DNA from: Patescibacteria group bacterium
Lineage (GTDB): Bacteria; Patescibacteriota; Minisyncoccia; Phycocordibacterales; SIBU01
Direction: 5' to 3'
DNA length: 10,979 bases
Assembly (NCBI GenBank): GCA_018968805.1
Contig: JAGWZX010000008.1
Span: 1-10,979 of the forward strand
Part shown: in pieces, positions 5,767 through 10,979 of the stretch
Numbering within the stretch: position 1 is the first letter of the stretch
Layout of the letters: the number at the start of each line of letters is the position of its first letter
Translations under genes and position numbers: made by a program
The notes under the pieces: model-generated
Told to the model about the DNA's origin: nothing
Seen by the model: the letters and a program-made list of their open reading frames with translations, nothing else
Database searches by the model: none

Positions 5767-6504
5767 ATGCCCGGCGCTGAAACAATCTTCTTCGCTCTCC
5801 TCGGCGGAATTCTGCCAGCTCTCCTTTGGCTGTGGTTCTGGCTCCAGGAGGACCGGTTGCATCCCGAGCCGCGCGGCATGATTATCCGCACTTTTATCGC
5901 AGGCATGATTGCCGTGCCATTGGTTCTGCCGATTGAACAATATTTCCAGGCAAAGTATTCATTTGATTTTACCTTCGTAATATTCCTATGGGCCTGCGCA
6001 GAAGAAGTATTCAAGTGGGCGGCTGCCGGCCTTGCCGCCTTCGACACCAAAGAATACGACGAGCCGATTGACGCCGCAGTTTATATGCTTACGGCGGCTC
6101 TGGGTTTTTCGGCAATGGAAAACACCCTGTTTCTGCTCACTTCTATTGCCAATACCGGCCTGGTGGAAAGTTTCGTAACCGGAAACCTGCGCTTCATCGG
6201 CGCCACGTTACTGCATGTGTTGGCATCGGGCATAGTCGGGTTTTTCATGGGCGAAGCGTTTTATCGCGGCTGGTTCACGAAAAAAATATACCTGGTCGTC
6301 GGCCTGCTTTCCGCCATTGTCCTTCACGCCCTTTTCAATGTTTATATAATGAATTATGTTGGCTCGAATATGTTTGTGCTCTTTGGGCGCAGTTTTGAGA
6401 TTAGCCGATTGTTTATCATATTCGCGCTTGTCTGGGTGGCCGTGATTCTTTTAATTGTCGGCTTTGAAAAAGTCAAACGCCTTAAGGATGACCGGTTAAT
6501 GTAG
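5767..6504 (+). CDS. PrsW-family glutamic intramembrane protease
   Basis: A 245-residue polytopic membrane protein. PrsW in Bacillus cleaves the anti-sigma factor RsiW within the membrane; the family belongs to the CAAX-protease/ABI group. The marks are all here: the first helix (about 6-26) followed by LQEDRLHPEPRG, the catalytic-type EExxK motif CAEEVFKW (Glu79, Glu80, Lys83), the ALGFSAMEN motif (Glu118, Asn119), and membrane histidines in LLHVLASGIVGFFMGEA (His150) and LHALFN (His187). About seven or eight hydrophobic segments are visible, and the C-terminus is basic. It starts 30 bases after valS, with no terminator between and no clear promoter or Shine-Dalgarno sequence, so it may be co-transcribed with valS. 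No anti-sigma partner lies nearby, so the substrate cannot be named. Confidence 0.9.
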   Translation: MPGAETIFFALLGGILPALLWLWFWLQEDRLHPEPRGMIIRTFIAGMIAVPLVLPIEQYFQAKYSFDFTFVIFLWACAEEVFKWAAAGLAAFDTKEYDEPIDAAVYMLTAALGFSAMENTLFLLTSIANTGLVESFVTGNLRFIGATLLHVLASGIVGFFMGEAFYRGWFTKKIYLVVGLLSAIVLHALFNVYIMNYVGSNMFVLFGRSFEISRLFIIFALVWVAVILLIVGFEKVKRLKDDRLM

Positions 6505-6528
6505 AAGTGAATATCCCGCTTTTTAACT

Positions 6529-6558
6529 GTGATACAATAATGTGGCGGTTATTATCAC
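6529..6558 (+). promoter_or_regulatory. hsp20 promoter with overlapping inverted repeat
   Basis: The extended -10 TGA-TACAAT (6530-6538) would start transcription near 6545, leaving a leader of about 32 bases before hsp20. It overlaps an inverted repeat: GTGAT plus AATAA (6529-6540, with two extra bases AC between) pairs with TTATTATCAC (6549-6558) around an 8-base spacer. A repressor covering the -10 and the start point would fit a heat-shock gene. It is not the CIRCE operator of HrcA. No clear -35 is seen. Confidence 0.45.
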
Positions 6559-6576
6559 GCGATTAATATTTTTAAA

Positions 6577-7056
6577 ATGGCAGAAAAAAAATCTTTTTTT
6601 GAACGATTAACCGGCGCGGTCCAGTTCGACGAAAGTGACGAGGTTCCGACTCCTCGCCAAGAACGGAATAATAAACTGCTCAAAAAAACACCGAAGGAAG
6701 AACTGATTGAGGAAGAGAGCGATGAAGGTGAACTGACCGTCGACGTCTATCAGACGCCGGAGGATATCGTAATCAAAGCAATGATTGCCGGAGTAAAGCC
6801 GGAGGATCTGGATATTGATATCACCAGAGACATGGTCACGATCAAAGGCAGCCGCGAAGAATCGCGAGAAGCATCTGAAAGCGACTACTTTACCCGTGAA
6901 TTGTATTGGGGCTCATTTTCCCGCACCATCCTTCTGCCCCAGGAAATCGAAGTGGAAAGTGCCGAGGCGACAGAAAAAAACGGTTTGCTTATCATTAAGT
7001 TGCCCAAGGTTGATAAAGGACGGAAGACAAAATTGAAGGTGAGGTCTAATAATTAG
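6577..7056 (+). CDS. Small heat shock protein, Hsp20/alpha-crystallin family
   Basis: An ATP-independent holdase chaperone of 159 residues that binds unfolding proteins as large oligomers in the cytoplasm. The first 52 residues are charged and low in complexity, with Glu-rich runs (EELIEEESDEGE). The alpha-crystallin domain spans about 53-148. It starts at LTVDVYQTPEDIVIKAMIAG and holds the beta5 GSREE turn and the dimer-loop region near RELYWGSFSRTILLP, and it ends with the family signature NGLLIIKLPK (135-144). The tail carries an I/V-x-I/V type motif, LKV (153-155), used for oligomer contacts. It is preceded by an inverted repeat over its promoter and followed 22 bases later by a very strong hairpin, so it looks like a single-gene unit. 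The ATG follows a purine-poor leader without Shine-Dalgarno sequence. Confidence 0.95.
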   Translation: MAEKKSFFERLTGAVQFDESDEVPTPRQERNNKLLKKTPKEELIEEESDEGELTVDVYQTPEDIVIKAMIAGVKPEDLDIDITRDMVTIKGSREESREASESDYFTRELYWGSFSRTILLPQEIEVESAEATEKNGLLIIKLPKVDKGRKTKLKVRSNN

Positions 7057-7077
7057 CCGTCAGCGGGCGGTAGGCAG

Positions 7078-7122
7078 AAACAGCGGCTGGGCTGGCCCTC
7101 CGGGCCAGCCCAGCCGCTGTTT
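7078..7122. terminator. Perfect 21-bp hairpin between hsp20 and the glycosylase gene
   Basis: 7078-7098 is fully complementary to 7102-7122 around a TCC loop. The stem is very GC-rich, with AAA and TTT at its ends. It most likely ends hsp20 transcription, although the T run after it is short. The symmetric A and T ends would let it work in either direction. The next promoter begins three bases downstream. Confidence 0.72.
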
Positions 7123-7124
7123 CG

Positions 7125-7133
7125 TGTTACAAT
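7125..7133 (+). promoter_or_regulatory. Extended -10 promoter of the glycosylase gene, leaderless start
   Basis: TGT-TACAAT is an extended -10 box (5 of 6 to TATAAT). Eight bases separate it from the ATG at 7142, leaving room for at most a base or two of leader. The -35 region is occupied by the hairpin, and no Shine-Dalgarno sequence is present. Confidence 0.6.
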
Positions 7134-7141
7134 AGCCGCTG

Positions 7142-7774
7142 ATGAACGAAAAACAGACAGAGCTGGAAACACTTCAGCGCAAGCTTGAAACCGCGGACTT
7201 GCCATTAAAAAGCTCGGCTAATTTGGTCTTCGGCGAAGGAAACATTGATTGCGCGGTAATGTTCATCGGCGAAGCGCCGGGCCAGAACGAAGATATCCAA
7301 AAGCGGCCTTTCGTCGGACGGGCTGGCAAACTTTTGGATGAGTGCATCACCGCAATCGACTGGAAACGGGCCGATGTTTACATCACCAATATCGTCAAGC
7401 GCCGCCCGCCCGACAATCGCGATCCCATACCGGATGAAATTGAGGCTTACAAACCGTTCTTGGCGCGCCAGATTGAAATAATCAACCCTAAAATTATTGC
7501 TACCCTGGGCCGATTTTCCATGAACTATTTCCTGCCTTTCGCCAAAATCAGCCGCGACCACGGCAAAATTTTTAATCCGGCCGGCCGTCTCATTTTTCCA
7601 CTTTACCACCCCGCCGCCGCATTGCGCGCCACTGAAGTCTTAAACCAATTAAGAGAAGATTTCAAAAAACTGCCGGACATTCTCGGCGGAAAAATGGCCG
7701 CGGGGGCGGCCGCCGCCCCCGCGGCCAGTCTCATAAAAAAGCCCGCTCAACCCGCGCAGACGAAATTGTTTTAA
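7142..7774 (+). CDS. Family-4-type uracil-DNA glycosylase without iron-sulfur cysteines
   Basis: Removes uracil from DNA at the start of base-excision repair. Motifs of the family are clear: VFGEGN (29-34), GEAPGQNED (43-51), PFVGRAGKLLDE (56-67), YITNIVKRRPPDNRDP (80-95), LGRFS (122-126) and the HPAAALR motif with His156. Family 4 normally holds a 4Fe-4S cluster with four cysteines: two in the N-terminal CxxC before the GEGN block, one in NVVKCRPP and one in the EEIxxC stretch. Here the first pair is absent, the third position is Arg87 and the fourth is Tyr103. The only cysteines, 37 and 68, are elsewhere. The tail (185-210) is Ala/Pro-rich, coded partly by a 33-bp palindrome. It ends in QTKLF, which resembles the sliding-clamp-binding peptide. 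The stop overlaps the stop of the convergent gene. Confidence 0.9.
   Translation: MNEKQTELETLQRKLETADLPLKSSANLVFGEGNIDCAVMFIGEAPGQNEDIQKRPFVGRAGKLLDECITAIDWKRADVYITNIVKRRPPDNRDPIPDEIEAYKPFLARQIEIINPKIIATLGRFSMNYFLPFAKISRDHGKIFNPAGRLIFPLYHPAAALRATEVLNQLREDFKKLPDILGGKMAAGAAAAPAASLIKKPAQPAQTKLF
7695..7727. repeat. 33-bp palindrome inside the glycosylase gene
   Basis: Two perfect complementary arms of 16 bases (7695-7710 and 7712-7727) flank a single C. The arms are nearly all G and C. It codes for the Ala-rich tail (residues of about 186-196) that links the catalytic domain to the QTKLF end. Such an element may be inserted, or may act as a terminator-like hairpin near the gene end. Confidence 0.8.
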
Positions 7775-8145
7775 CCGCCAAGTAAAACGCTGCCCTGCCA
7801 ACCCGATGCTGGCAGATTCAAAAAGAAAGCAACGAGCAACACCATCAAAAAAACAAGATACGACAAAAATAACCAAAATCTCTTTCGTGCCTTTTGACCG
7901 ATTGCACTTAACTCGGCGTCACCGAGAGCCTCGTAACTCCCTTTTATAATATACAGAAAAACCCTTAAAGAAATTGTCGGTGAAGTTGTAAGCAGTGTTG
8001 GCTCACCGAGTGCTTTCCAGTTCTTCGGACATCTTTCTCTAACTCCATTCAAAAATTTTCTAACACTGTTCAGATAGAAAAGATTAATGATAAATCCGAC
8101 AATGACTCCCATGAACAAAGCTATAAATTCTATCAGTGTCGCCAT
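7771..8145 (-). CDS. Small membrane protein with two transmembrane helices, perhaps UspB-like
   Basis: A 124-residue protein with hydrophobic helices at about 4-25 and 90-110, separated by a soluble part of some 65 residues that includes NWKALGEPTLL (42-52) and SLRVFLYIIKGSYEALGDAELSAIGQKARKRF. This layout, two helices with a basic RxxF ahead of the second, resembles the universal stress protein B (UspB) type. The likeness is one of pattern only, and no function is claimed. It is convergent to the glycosylase gene, and the two stop codons overlap in a shared TTAA. An extended -10, TGT-TATAAC on the minus strand (8156-8164), lies ten bases before the ATG, so the mRNA would have almost no leader. 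A weak GGTG is the only Shine-Dalgarno-like match. Confidence 0.72.
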   Translation of the reverse strand: MATLIEFIALFMGVIVGFIINLFYLNSVRKFLNGVRERCPKNWKALGEPTLLTTSPTISLRVFLYIIKGSYEALGDAELSAIGQKARKRFWLFLSYLVFLMVLLVAFFLNLPASGWQGSVLLGG

Positions 8146-8155
8146 ATCACCGGTG

Positions 8156-8164
8156 GTTATAACA
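8156..8164 (-). promoter_or_regulatory. Extended -10 box of the small membrane protein gene
   Basis: On the minus strand it reads TGT-TATAAC (5 of 6), with ten bases to the ATG at 8145. The -35 region shows nothing close to consensus. Confidence 0.5.
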
Positions 8165-8176
8165 CATTATGCCGAG

Positions 8177-8230
8177 ACCCAAGATTGCAAAGAAGCTTGG
8201 GTTATCTGCAGAAGCGCATCCTTGCGCTTC
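8177..8230 (-). other. Two hairpins in the tRNA-Phe 3' trailer
   Basis: Stem 1 pairs 8211-8218 (GAAGCGCA) with 8223-8230 around TCCT, perfect over 8 bp. Stem 2 pairs ACCCAAG (8177-8183) with CTTGGGT (8196-8202) around 12 bases. Both lie just downstream of the tRNA on its strand and may serve 3' processing or ending of transcription. Neither has a good T tract. Confidence 0.4.
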
Positions 8231-8255
8231 CTCCTTGCCACTCACTTCGTTCGTG

Positions 8256-8327
8256 TGCCACGGGGGTGAATCGAACACCCGACGCCTGCTTCTTCAGAGC
8301 AGCGCTCTGCCACTGAGCTACCGTGGC
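8256..8327 (-). tRNA. tRNA-Phe (GAA)
   Basis: The minus strand folds into a full cloverleaf of 72 nt: acceptor GCCACGG with CCGTGGC, TA at 8-9, D-stem GCTC/GAGC with GG in the loop, anticodon stem CTGCT/AGCAG with loop CTGAAGA (anticodon GAA), a 5-nt variable loop, T-stem GGGTG/CACCC with loop TTCGATT, and discriminator A. The following bases are CAC, so CCA is not encoded and must be added by a nucleotidyltransferase. Confidence 0.97.
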
Positions 8328-8348
8328 ATATGAAAAACTATCCCGGTT

Positions 8349-8376
8349 ATAATACTAAAAAATGTAAGTTTTGCAA
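8349..8376 (-). promoter_or_regulatory. Putative tRNA-Phe promoter
   Basis: On the minus strand, TTGCAA (8371-8376, 4 of 6) and TATTAT (8349-8354, 5 of 6) are 16 bases apart. They would start transcription about 15 bases before the mature tRNA. Confidence 0.5.
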
Positions 8377-8420
8377 TTTTTCTATCTTGATCCCAATACT
8401 TTTTTTGGTATATCTTATGG

Positions 8421-8429
8421 TGTTATACT
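8421..8429 (+). promoter_or_regulatory. Extended -10 box of the HNH-type gene, leaderless start
   Basis: TGT-TATACT (5 of 6), with seven bases to the ATG at 8437. No Shine-Dalgarno sequence and no clear -35 are present. Confidence 0.55.
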
Positions 8430-8436
8430 ATAGCTC

Positions 8437-8811
8437 ATGACAATATGTAAATTATGTAACAAAAAATTTAAAAACTATGAATACAGCAATCGAACAAGAT
8501 GCGGTTCATGCAACACAAAAATAAGAAGATTTCGAGCAAAATCGGCTACGGTTAAATATCTTGGAGAAAAACGTGTGAGATGCGGGTGGAACGGAAACCG
8601 GGCCGCTTTTCAATTTCACCACACAGATCCTCGTAAAAAAGATTTTATTATCGGTAATGTGGCAAATAAAAGCTGGGATTCAATAAAGTTTGCCTCTCGT
8701 CTCATTCCCGCGGCAAGCCGTTCCCTCGAAGACTCGGCGGGGTTATTCCGCGGGCGGCATCAGGGAAACTTTGTCGGACAGGAGCGAGCTCCGCTCGCTC
8801 CTGTTCATTAG
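8437..8811 (+). pseudogene. Decayed HNH-endonuclease-like zinc protein with replaced C-terminus
   Basis: The frame gives 124 residues. The N-terminus has an intact zinc knuckle (C4, C7, C22, C25) and a basic stretch. Next comes a part resembling the HNH/McrA fold: RVRCGWNGNRAAFQFHHTDPRKKDF (H61, H62). In relatives as I know them this begins KCxxCG and continues after ANKSWDSIK with a segment ending CELLCSNCHR. Here one cysteine of the first pair is Arg46, and after Lys84 the sequence turns abruptly into low-similarity residues. The DNA shifts at the same point (about 8685) from AT-rich to GC-rich and palindromic. So the catalytic and zinc-binding C-terminal half is lost, and the protein is probably inactive. 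The function of the intact relatives is not certain; many are free-standing HNH genes. Confidence 0.65.
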
Positions 8812-8862
8812 GCGGCCATTCATCCCCGCCCGCCAAGCGGGCGGGGTATTCTGGCCGCTGCC
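8685..8862. repeat. Cluster of nested palindromes that interrupts the HNH-type gene
   Basis: Three structures follow one another. (1) AAAGTTT (8685-8691) pairs with 8766-8772, enclosing CCCGCGG (8707-8713) paired with 8748-8754. (2) A perfect 12-bp stem, 8778-8789 with 8793-8804, has loop TCC. (3) GCGGCCA (8812-8818) pairs with 8852-8858 around an inner perfect 10-bp stem (8824-8833 with 8837-8846, loop CAA). The block is GC-rich in AT-rich surroundings and has no convincing protein frame. It could be an inserted non-autonomous element or a structured RNA. Confidence 0.6.
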
Positions 8863-8905
8863 GATCAAGACCGGATCATTATAAGCTAAATATATATTAC
8901 CCATA

Positions 8906-8939
8906 ATGAAAACCACCAGCTTTAACTGGCGGTTTTCAT
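8906..8939. terminator. Bidirectional-looking terminator before the ABC operon
   Basis: A 14-bp stem with one mismatch (8906-8919 with 8926-8939) has loop CTTTAA. The outer part is AAAACC on the left and GGTTTT on the right, giving A and T runs suited to ending transcription from either side. It ends 39 bases before the ABC ATPase gene. Confidence 0.7.
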
Positions 8940-8966
8940 TTACAGATTCTTTACGCGATATATTCT
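8939..8966 (+). promoter_or_regulatory. Putative promoter of the ABC transporter operon
   Basis: TTTACA (8939-8944, 5 of 6) and TATTCT (8961-8966, 4 of 6) have a 16-base spacer. The expected start lies about six bases before the ATG at 8979. TATTTT at 8966-8971 is an alternative -10 box that would make the mRNA leaderless. Confidence 0.45.
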
Positions 8967-8978
8967 ATTTTATTCGGC

Positions 8979-9737
8979 ATGGAGCCGAAACAGAGTAGCA
9001 GTGATGTGCCCGCGATTGAAGCGCGCGAGCTAACGCACGCATACAATGGGCATACGGTATTGCATAATCTCAACTTGTCCATTCCCGCTGGGGAAATTTT
9101 CGGCTTCCTCGGACACAACGGCGCGGGCAAGACGACCACCATGAGCATCCTGACGACGCTCCTGCGGCAGACCGCGGGGGAAGTCAAGATCGCTGGGTTC
9201 GATACGCTGTCGCAGAGCATCGAAGTGCGCAAACGCATCGGATATCTGCCGGAGAATGTTACGTTCTACAACGATCTCACCGCGTATGAGAATCTGGCGT
9301 ACTTCGCGCGCCTTTCCGGCGTAGAACAGGTTGACTCAAAGATCGACGAGACGCTCGCGTTCCTGGACTTCCGTGGAGTGGAGCACAAGAGACTGAAAAC
9401 GTTTTCCAAGGGCATGCGGCAGCGTATCGGCATCGCGCAGGCGATCCTTCACGACCCCGCCGTGCTCTTCCTGGACGAACCGACGTCCGGTTTGGATCCG
9501 ATGGGCATCAAAAACCTGCGCGACATCATCCTCCGTCTCAACAAGGAGCGCGGCATGACGATTTTTATGAATACGCATCTTCTTTCCGAGGTCGGAAAGA
9601 TTTGCACATCGATCGGGGTATTGAGCATGGGCAAGCTCATTTACACGGACACTATGGAGCGTACGCGCCGAAAATACCCCGACGAGGCCTCGCTCGAAGA
9701 AATTTACGTGCGCATGGAGACCGCCGAAACACCATGA
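8979..9737 (+). CDS. ABC transporter ATP-binding protein, exporter type (CcmA/NosF-like)
   Basis: The ATPase that powers the exporter formed with the two following membrane proteins. All motifs are in place in 252 residues: A-loop Tyr22, Walker A GHNGAGKTT (45-53), Q-loop region at LPEN (90-93), signature FSKGMRQR (142-149), Walker B AVLFLDEP (161-168), D-loop SGLD (170-173) and H-loop His200 in NTHLLSEV. The sequence style (AGEIFGFLGHNGAGKTT, RIGYLPENVTFYNDLTAYENL) fits the ABC-2 exporter group that includes NosF, CcmA and DrrA. The substrate cannot be told from sequence. Its stop overlaps the next start as ATGA, so translation is coupled. Codons are richer in GCG, CGC and CTC than in valS or tsaD, which may mean that the operon was acquired. 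Confidence 0.96.
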   Translation: MEPKQSSSDVPAIEARELTHAYNGHTVLHNLNLSIPAGEIFGFLGHNGAGKTTTMSILTTLLRQTAGEVKIAGFDTLSQSIEVRKRIGYLPENVTFYNDLTAYENLAYFARLSGVEQVDSKIDETLAFLDFRGVEHKRLKTFSKGMRQRIGIAQAILHDPAVLFLDEPTSGLDPMGIKNLRDIILRLNKERGMTIFMNTHLLSEVGKICTSIGVLSMGKLIYTDTMERTRRKYPDEASLEEIYVRMETAETP

Positions 9738-10675
9738 ACTCCTCACGCATAGTAGCTCCGTTGCGAACGATCATCGCCCACGAACTGCGCACCCTCAGGC
9801 GCGAAGGGACTTTTTCGACGCTGTTCGGCATTTTCTCGGCCGTTACGCTCTTCTCGGTGTTCATAGGATGGTCAACGCGCTCGACGACGCTTGCAATCTA
9901 CGCTGTCACCGCTGCTATTTTGAAAGCGGCGGGCGTTTCGCACATCGCTCCGAACCCGCTCCTCGGCATTTCGACTCTCGCGATATTCAACAATTTGATC
10001 ATCTACACGCTCTTGGTTGGCGCATTGCTCGCCATAGTTATCGGACACCGCTCATTCGTGCGCGACCGCAAATCAGGGGTCGTCCCGCTTTTGCTGTCGC
10101 GTCCCGCTGGTCGCCCGCTCTACATCGCGGGCAAACTCTGTGGCATCAGCGCGGCATTGTTGCTCGTCTTATGCGGCATGTTCGTCGTGAGCGTGCTTAG
10201 CACGCTTTTCATCCCAGCGTTGTACCTCTCCGGCGGAGAATTCCTATCGCTGGCCGCTTTCTATGCGGTCTCTTTCGTGTATCTCGCGTTCTTCGCCGCG
10301 CTCGGCCTTCTCTTCGGCGTGTACATGTCGAACGAATCCCTCGCGCTTCTCGCGCCGGTACTCGCGTGGATCGCCGTAGTGTTTATCCTGCCAGAGCTAT
10401 CGACGGGGCAGAACCCCGTCTCGCTCCTCAACCCTGTCACGCTCGCGCACGCGCCGGCGGCGTCGGGCGCATTTTTCTCGTACGCTCGCGCAATACTTGG
10501 CCCGTTCTCGTTCGGGCAAGATTACACGGCGCTCGCGCTGCACTTCTTGCGCATCAGCGCGAACGCGCTCAATGTCGGCGCAATCCTCAAGCTGTTAGCC
10601 GCGAGCATGATTGCCGGCGCGGCGAGTGTATTTGCGCTCCAGAAGTATTCAACAGCAGCAGACCAGATCGCATAA
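9734..10675 (+). CDS. ABC-2 type permease, first membrane subunit
   Basis: The 313-residue membrane subunit of the exporter. The start at 9734 is chosen because its ATG overlaps the ATPase stop (ATGA) and begins the typical MNSSRIVAPLRTIIAHELRTLRR, a cytoplasmic amphipathic helix. The frame stays open upstream, but that part is the ATPase read out of frame. Hydrophobic helices lie near 27-46, 82-104, 131-160, 171-198, 203-220 and 284-302, six as expected for an ABC-2 permease. After the second helix comes RDRKSGVVPLLLSRPAGR (110-127), which matches the E/DrxxGtl-llsrPvsR pattern of the cytoplasmic loop that contacts the ATPase. An outside loop of some 60 residues precedes the last helix. No Shine-Dalgarno sequence is close to the start, so coupling to the upstream gene is likely. 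Confidence 0.92.
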   Translation: MNSSRIVAPLRTIIAHELRTLRREGTFSTLFGIFSAVTLFSVFIGWSTRSTTLAIYAVTAAILKAAGVSHIAPNPLLGISTLAIFNNLIIYTLLVGALLAIVIGHRSFVRDRKSGVVPLLLSRPAGRPLYIAGKLCGISAALLLVLCGMFVVSVLSTLFIPALYLSGGEFLSLAAFYAVSFVYLAFFAALGLLFGVYMSNESLALLAPVLAWIAVVFILPELSTGQNPVSLLNPVTLAHAPAASGAFFSYARAILGPFSFGQDYTALALHFLRISANALNVGAILKLLAASMIAGAASVFALQKYSTAADQIA

Positions 10676-10676
10676 T

Positions 10677-10979
10677 ATGACCTCTCCAACGCTAACAATC
10701 GCCAGAAAAGAGTACAAGGATTCCGCGAGGAACGCGTTGTTCATCACGCTTGCGGGATTCATGGTGGCGCTTACCGCCGTATCGATCCTAGTCGCGTCAT
10801 TCAATTTTCAAGCAGAAGTCGCGCAGTACAATGCCGCACTGTCGGAGCTAACGGCCGTAGAGCGAGCCGGAGCGGTAATTCCGGCGCCGTCATACTATCC
10901 GCTCCTCATGCTTCGCGGGACTATCGAGTACCTTGAGATCATCGGCGCGGTCTTGGCCATCGTGCTTGGGTACCTCGCC
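10677..10979 (+). CDS. Second ABC-2 type permease (3' end outside window)
   Basis: The ATG is one base after the stop of the first permease (TAA-T-ATG), and the frame stays open to the window end, giving 101 residues. It begins MTSPTLTIARKEYKDSARNALF, a positively charged amphipathic start usual in ABC-2/NosY-like permeases. The first membrane helix is about 21-42. An outside loop of some 45 residues follows, and the start of a second helix (EIIGAVLAIVLGYLA) lies at the edge. With two different permease genes after one ATPase, the transporter is probably a heterodimer of membrane subunits. Base use is the same as in the other two genes of the operon. Confidence 0.85.
   Translation, partial: MTSPTLTIARKEYKDSARNALFITLAGFMVALTAVSILVASFNFQAEVAQYNAALSELTAVERAGAVIPAPSYYPLLMLRGTIEYLEIIGAVLAIVLGYLA

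Noticed and set aside
6529..6558. CIRCE element for HrcA
   Set aside because: CIRCE is TTAGCACTC-N9-GAGTGCTAA; neither arm matches.
9602..9733. Upstream extension of the first permease
   Set aside because: These 44 codons overlap the ATPase gene in another frame and give a non-membrane, His/Arg-rich sequence; the ATGA overlap at 9734 is the natural start.

Overview
The window looks like chromosome from a Candidate Phyla Radiation (Patescibacteria, perhaps Parcubacteria-like) bacterium. This is an inference from several traits: essential genes with odd in-frame inserts, a short valyl-tRNA synthetase, starts without Shine-Dalgarno sequences, extended -10 promoters placed almost on the start codon, a tRNA gene without encoded CCA, and tiny intergenic gaps. 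No marker here fixes the phylum. Base use changes along the window: the first 1 kb and the last 2 kb (ABC transporter) are richer in G and C and in GC-ending codons than the middle.

Layout. 1-1047 is the C-terminal part of a large secreted beta-sandwich protein (FN3, two ASH-type and one PKD domain), closed by a textbook terminator. 1110-2366 is tsaD, for the tRNA t6A modification. An IS481-like element (2362-3284, with 6-bp target duplications GTGATA) sits in the last codons of tsaD and supplies its stop codon. Directly beyond the IS is a compact unit with no protein gene: a near-consensus promoter (3291-3319), a strongly folding stretch closed by an 11-bp helix (3327-3499), and a terminator (3519-3553). 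I read this as an unrecognised small RNA gene. Then come valS (3586-5736), a PrsW-type intramembrane protease (5767-6504), hsp20 (6577-7056) and a family-4 uracil-DNA glycosylase (7142-7774). The glycosylase lacks the usual iron-sulfur cysteines and ends in a clamp-binding-like peptide. Convergent to it is a small two-helix membrane protein (7771-8145, minus), preceded by tRNA-Phe(GAA) (8256-8327, minus). A decayed HNH-type gene (8437-8811) runs into a cluster of palindromes (8685-8862). After a terminator, an ABC exporter operon begins (ATPase, permease, second permease cut by the window end).

How the parts relate. tsaD, valS and tRNA-Phe serve translation; Hsp20 and the glycosylase serve protein and DNA maintenance; PrsW and the ABC exporter act at the membrane. 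These look like separate short transcription units rather than one pathway. The most notable features are the putative RNA gene, the IS insertion that re-terminates tsaD, 7-bp-period repeat tracts read through in frame in tsaD and valS, palindromes inside coding sequences, and a recurring extended -10 motif only 6-10 nt before start codons.
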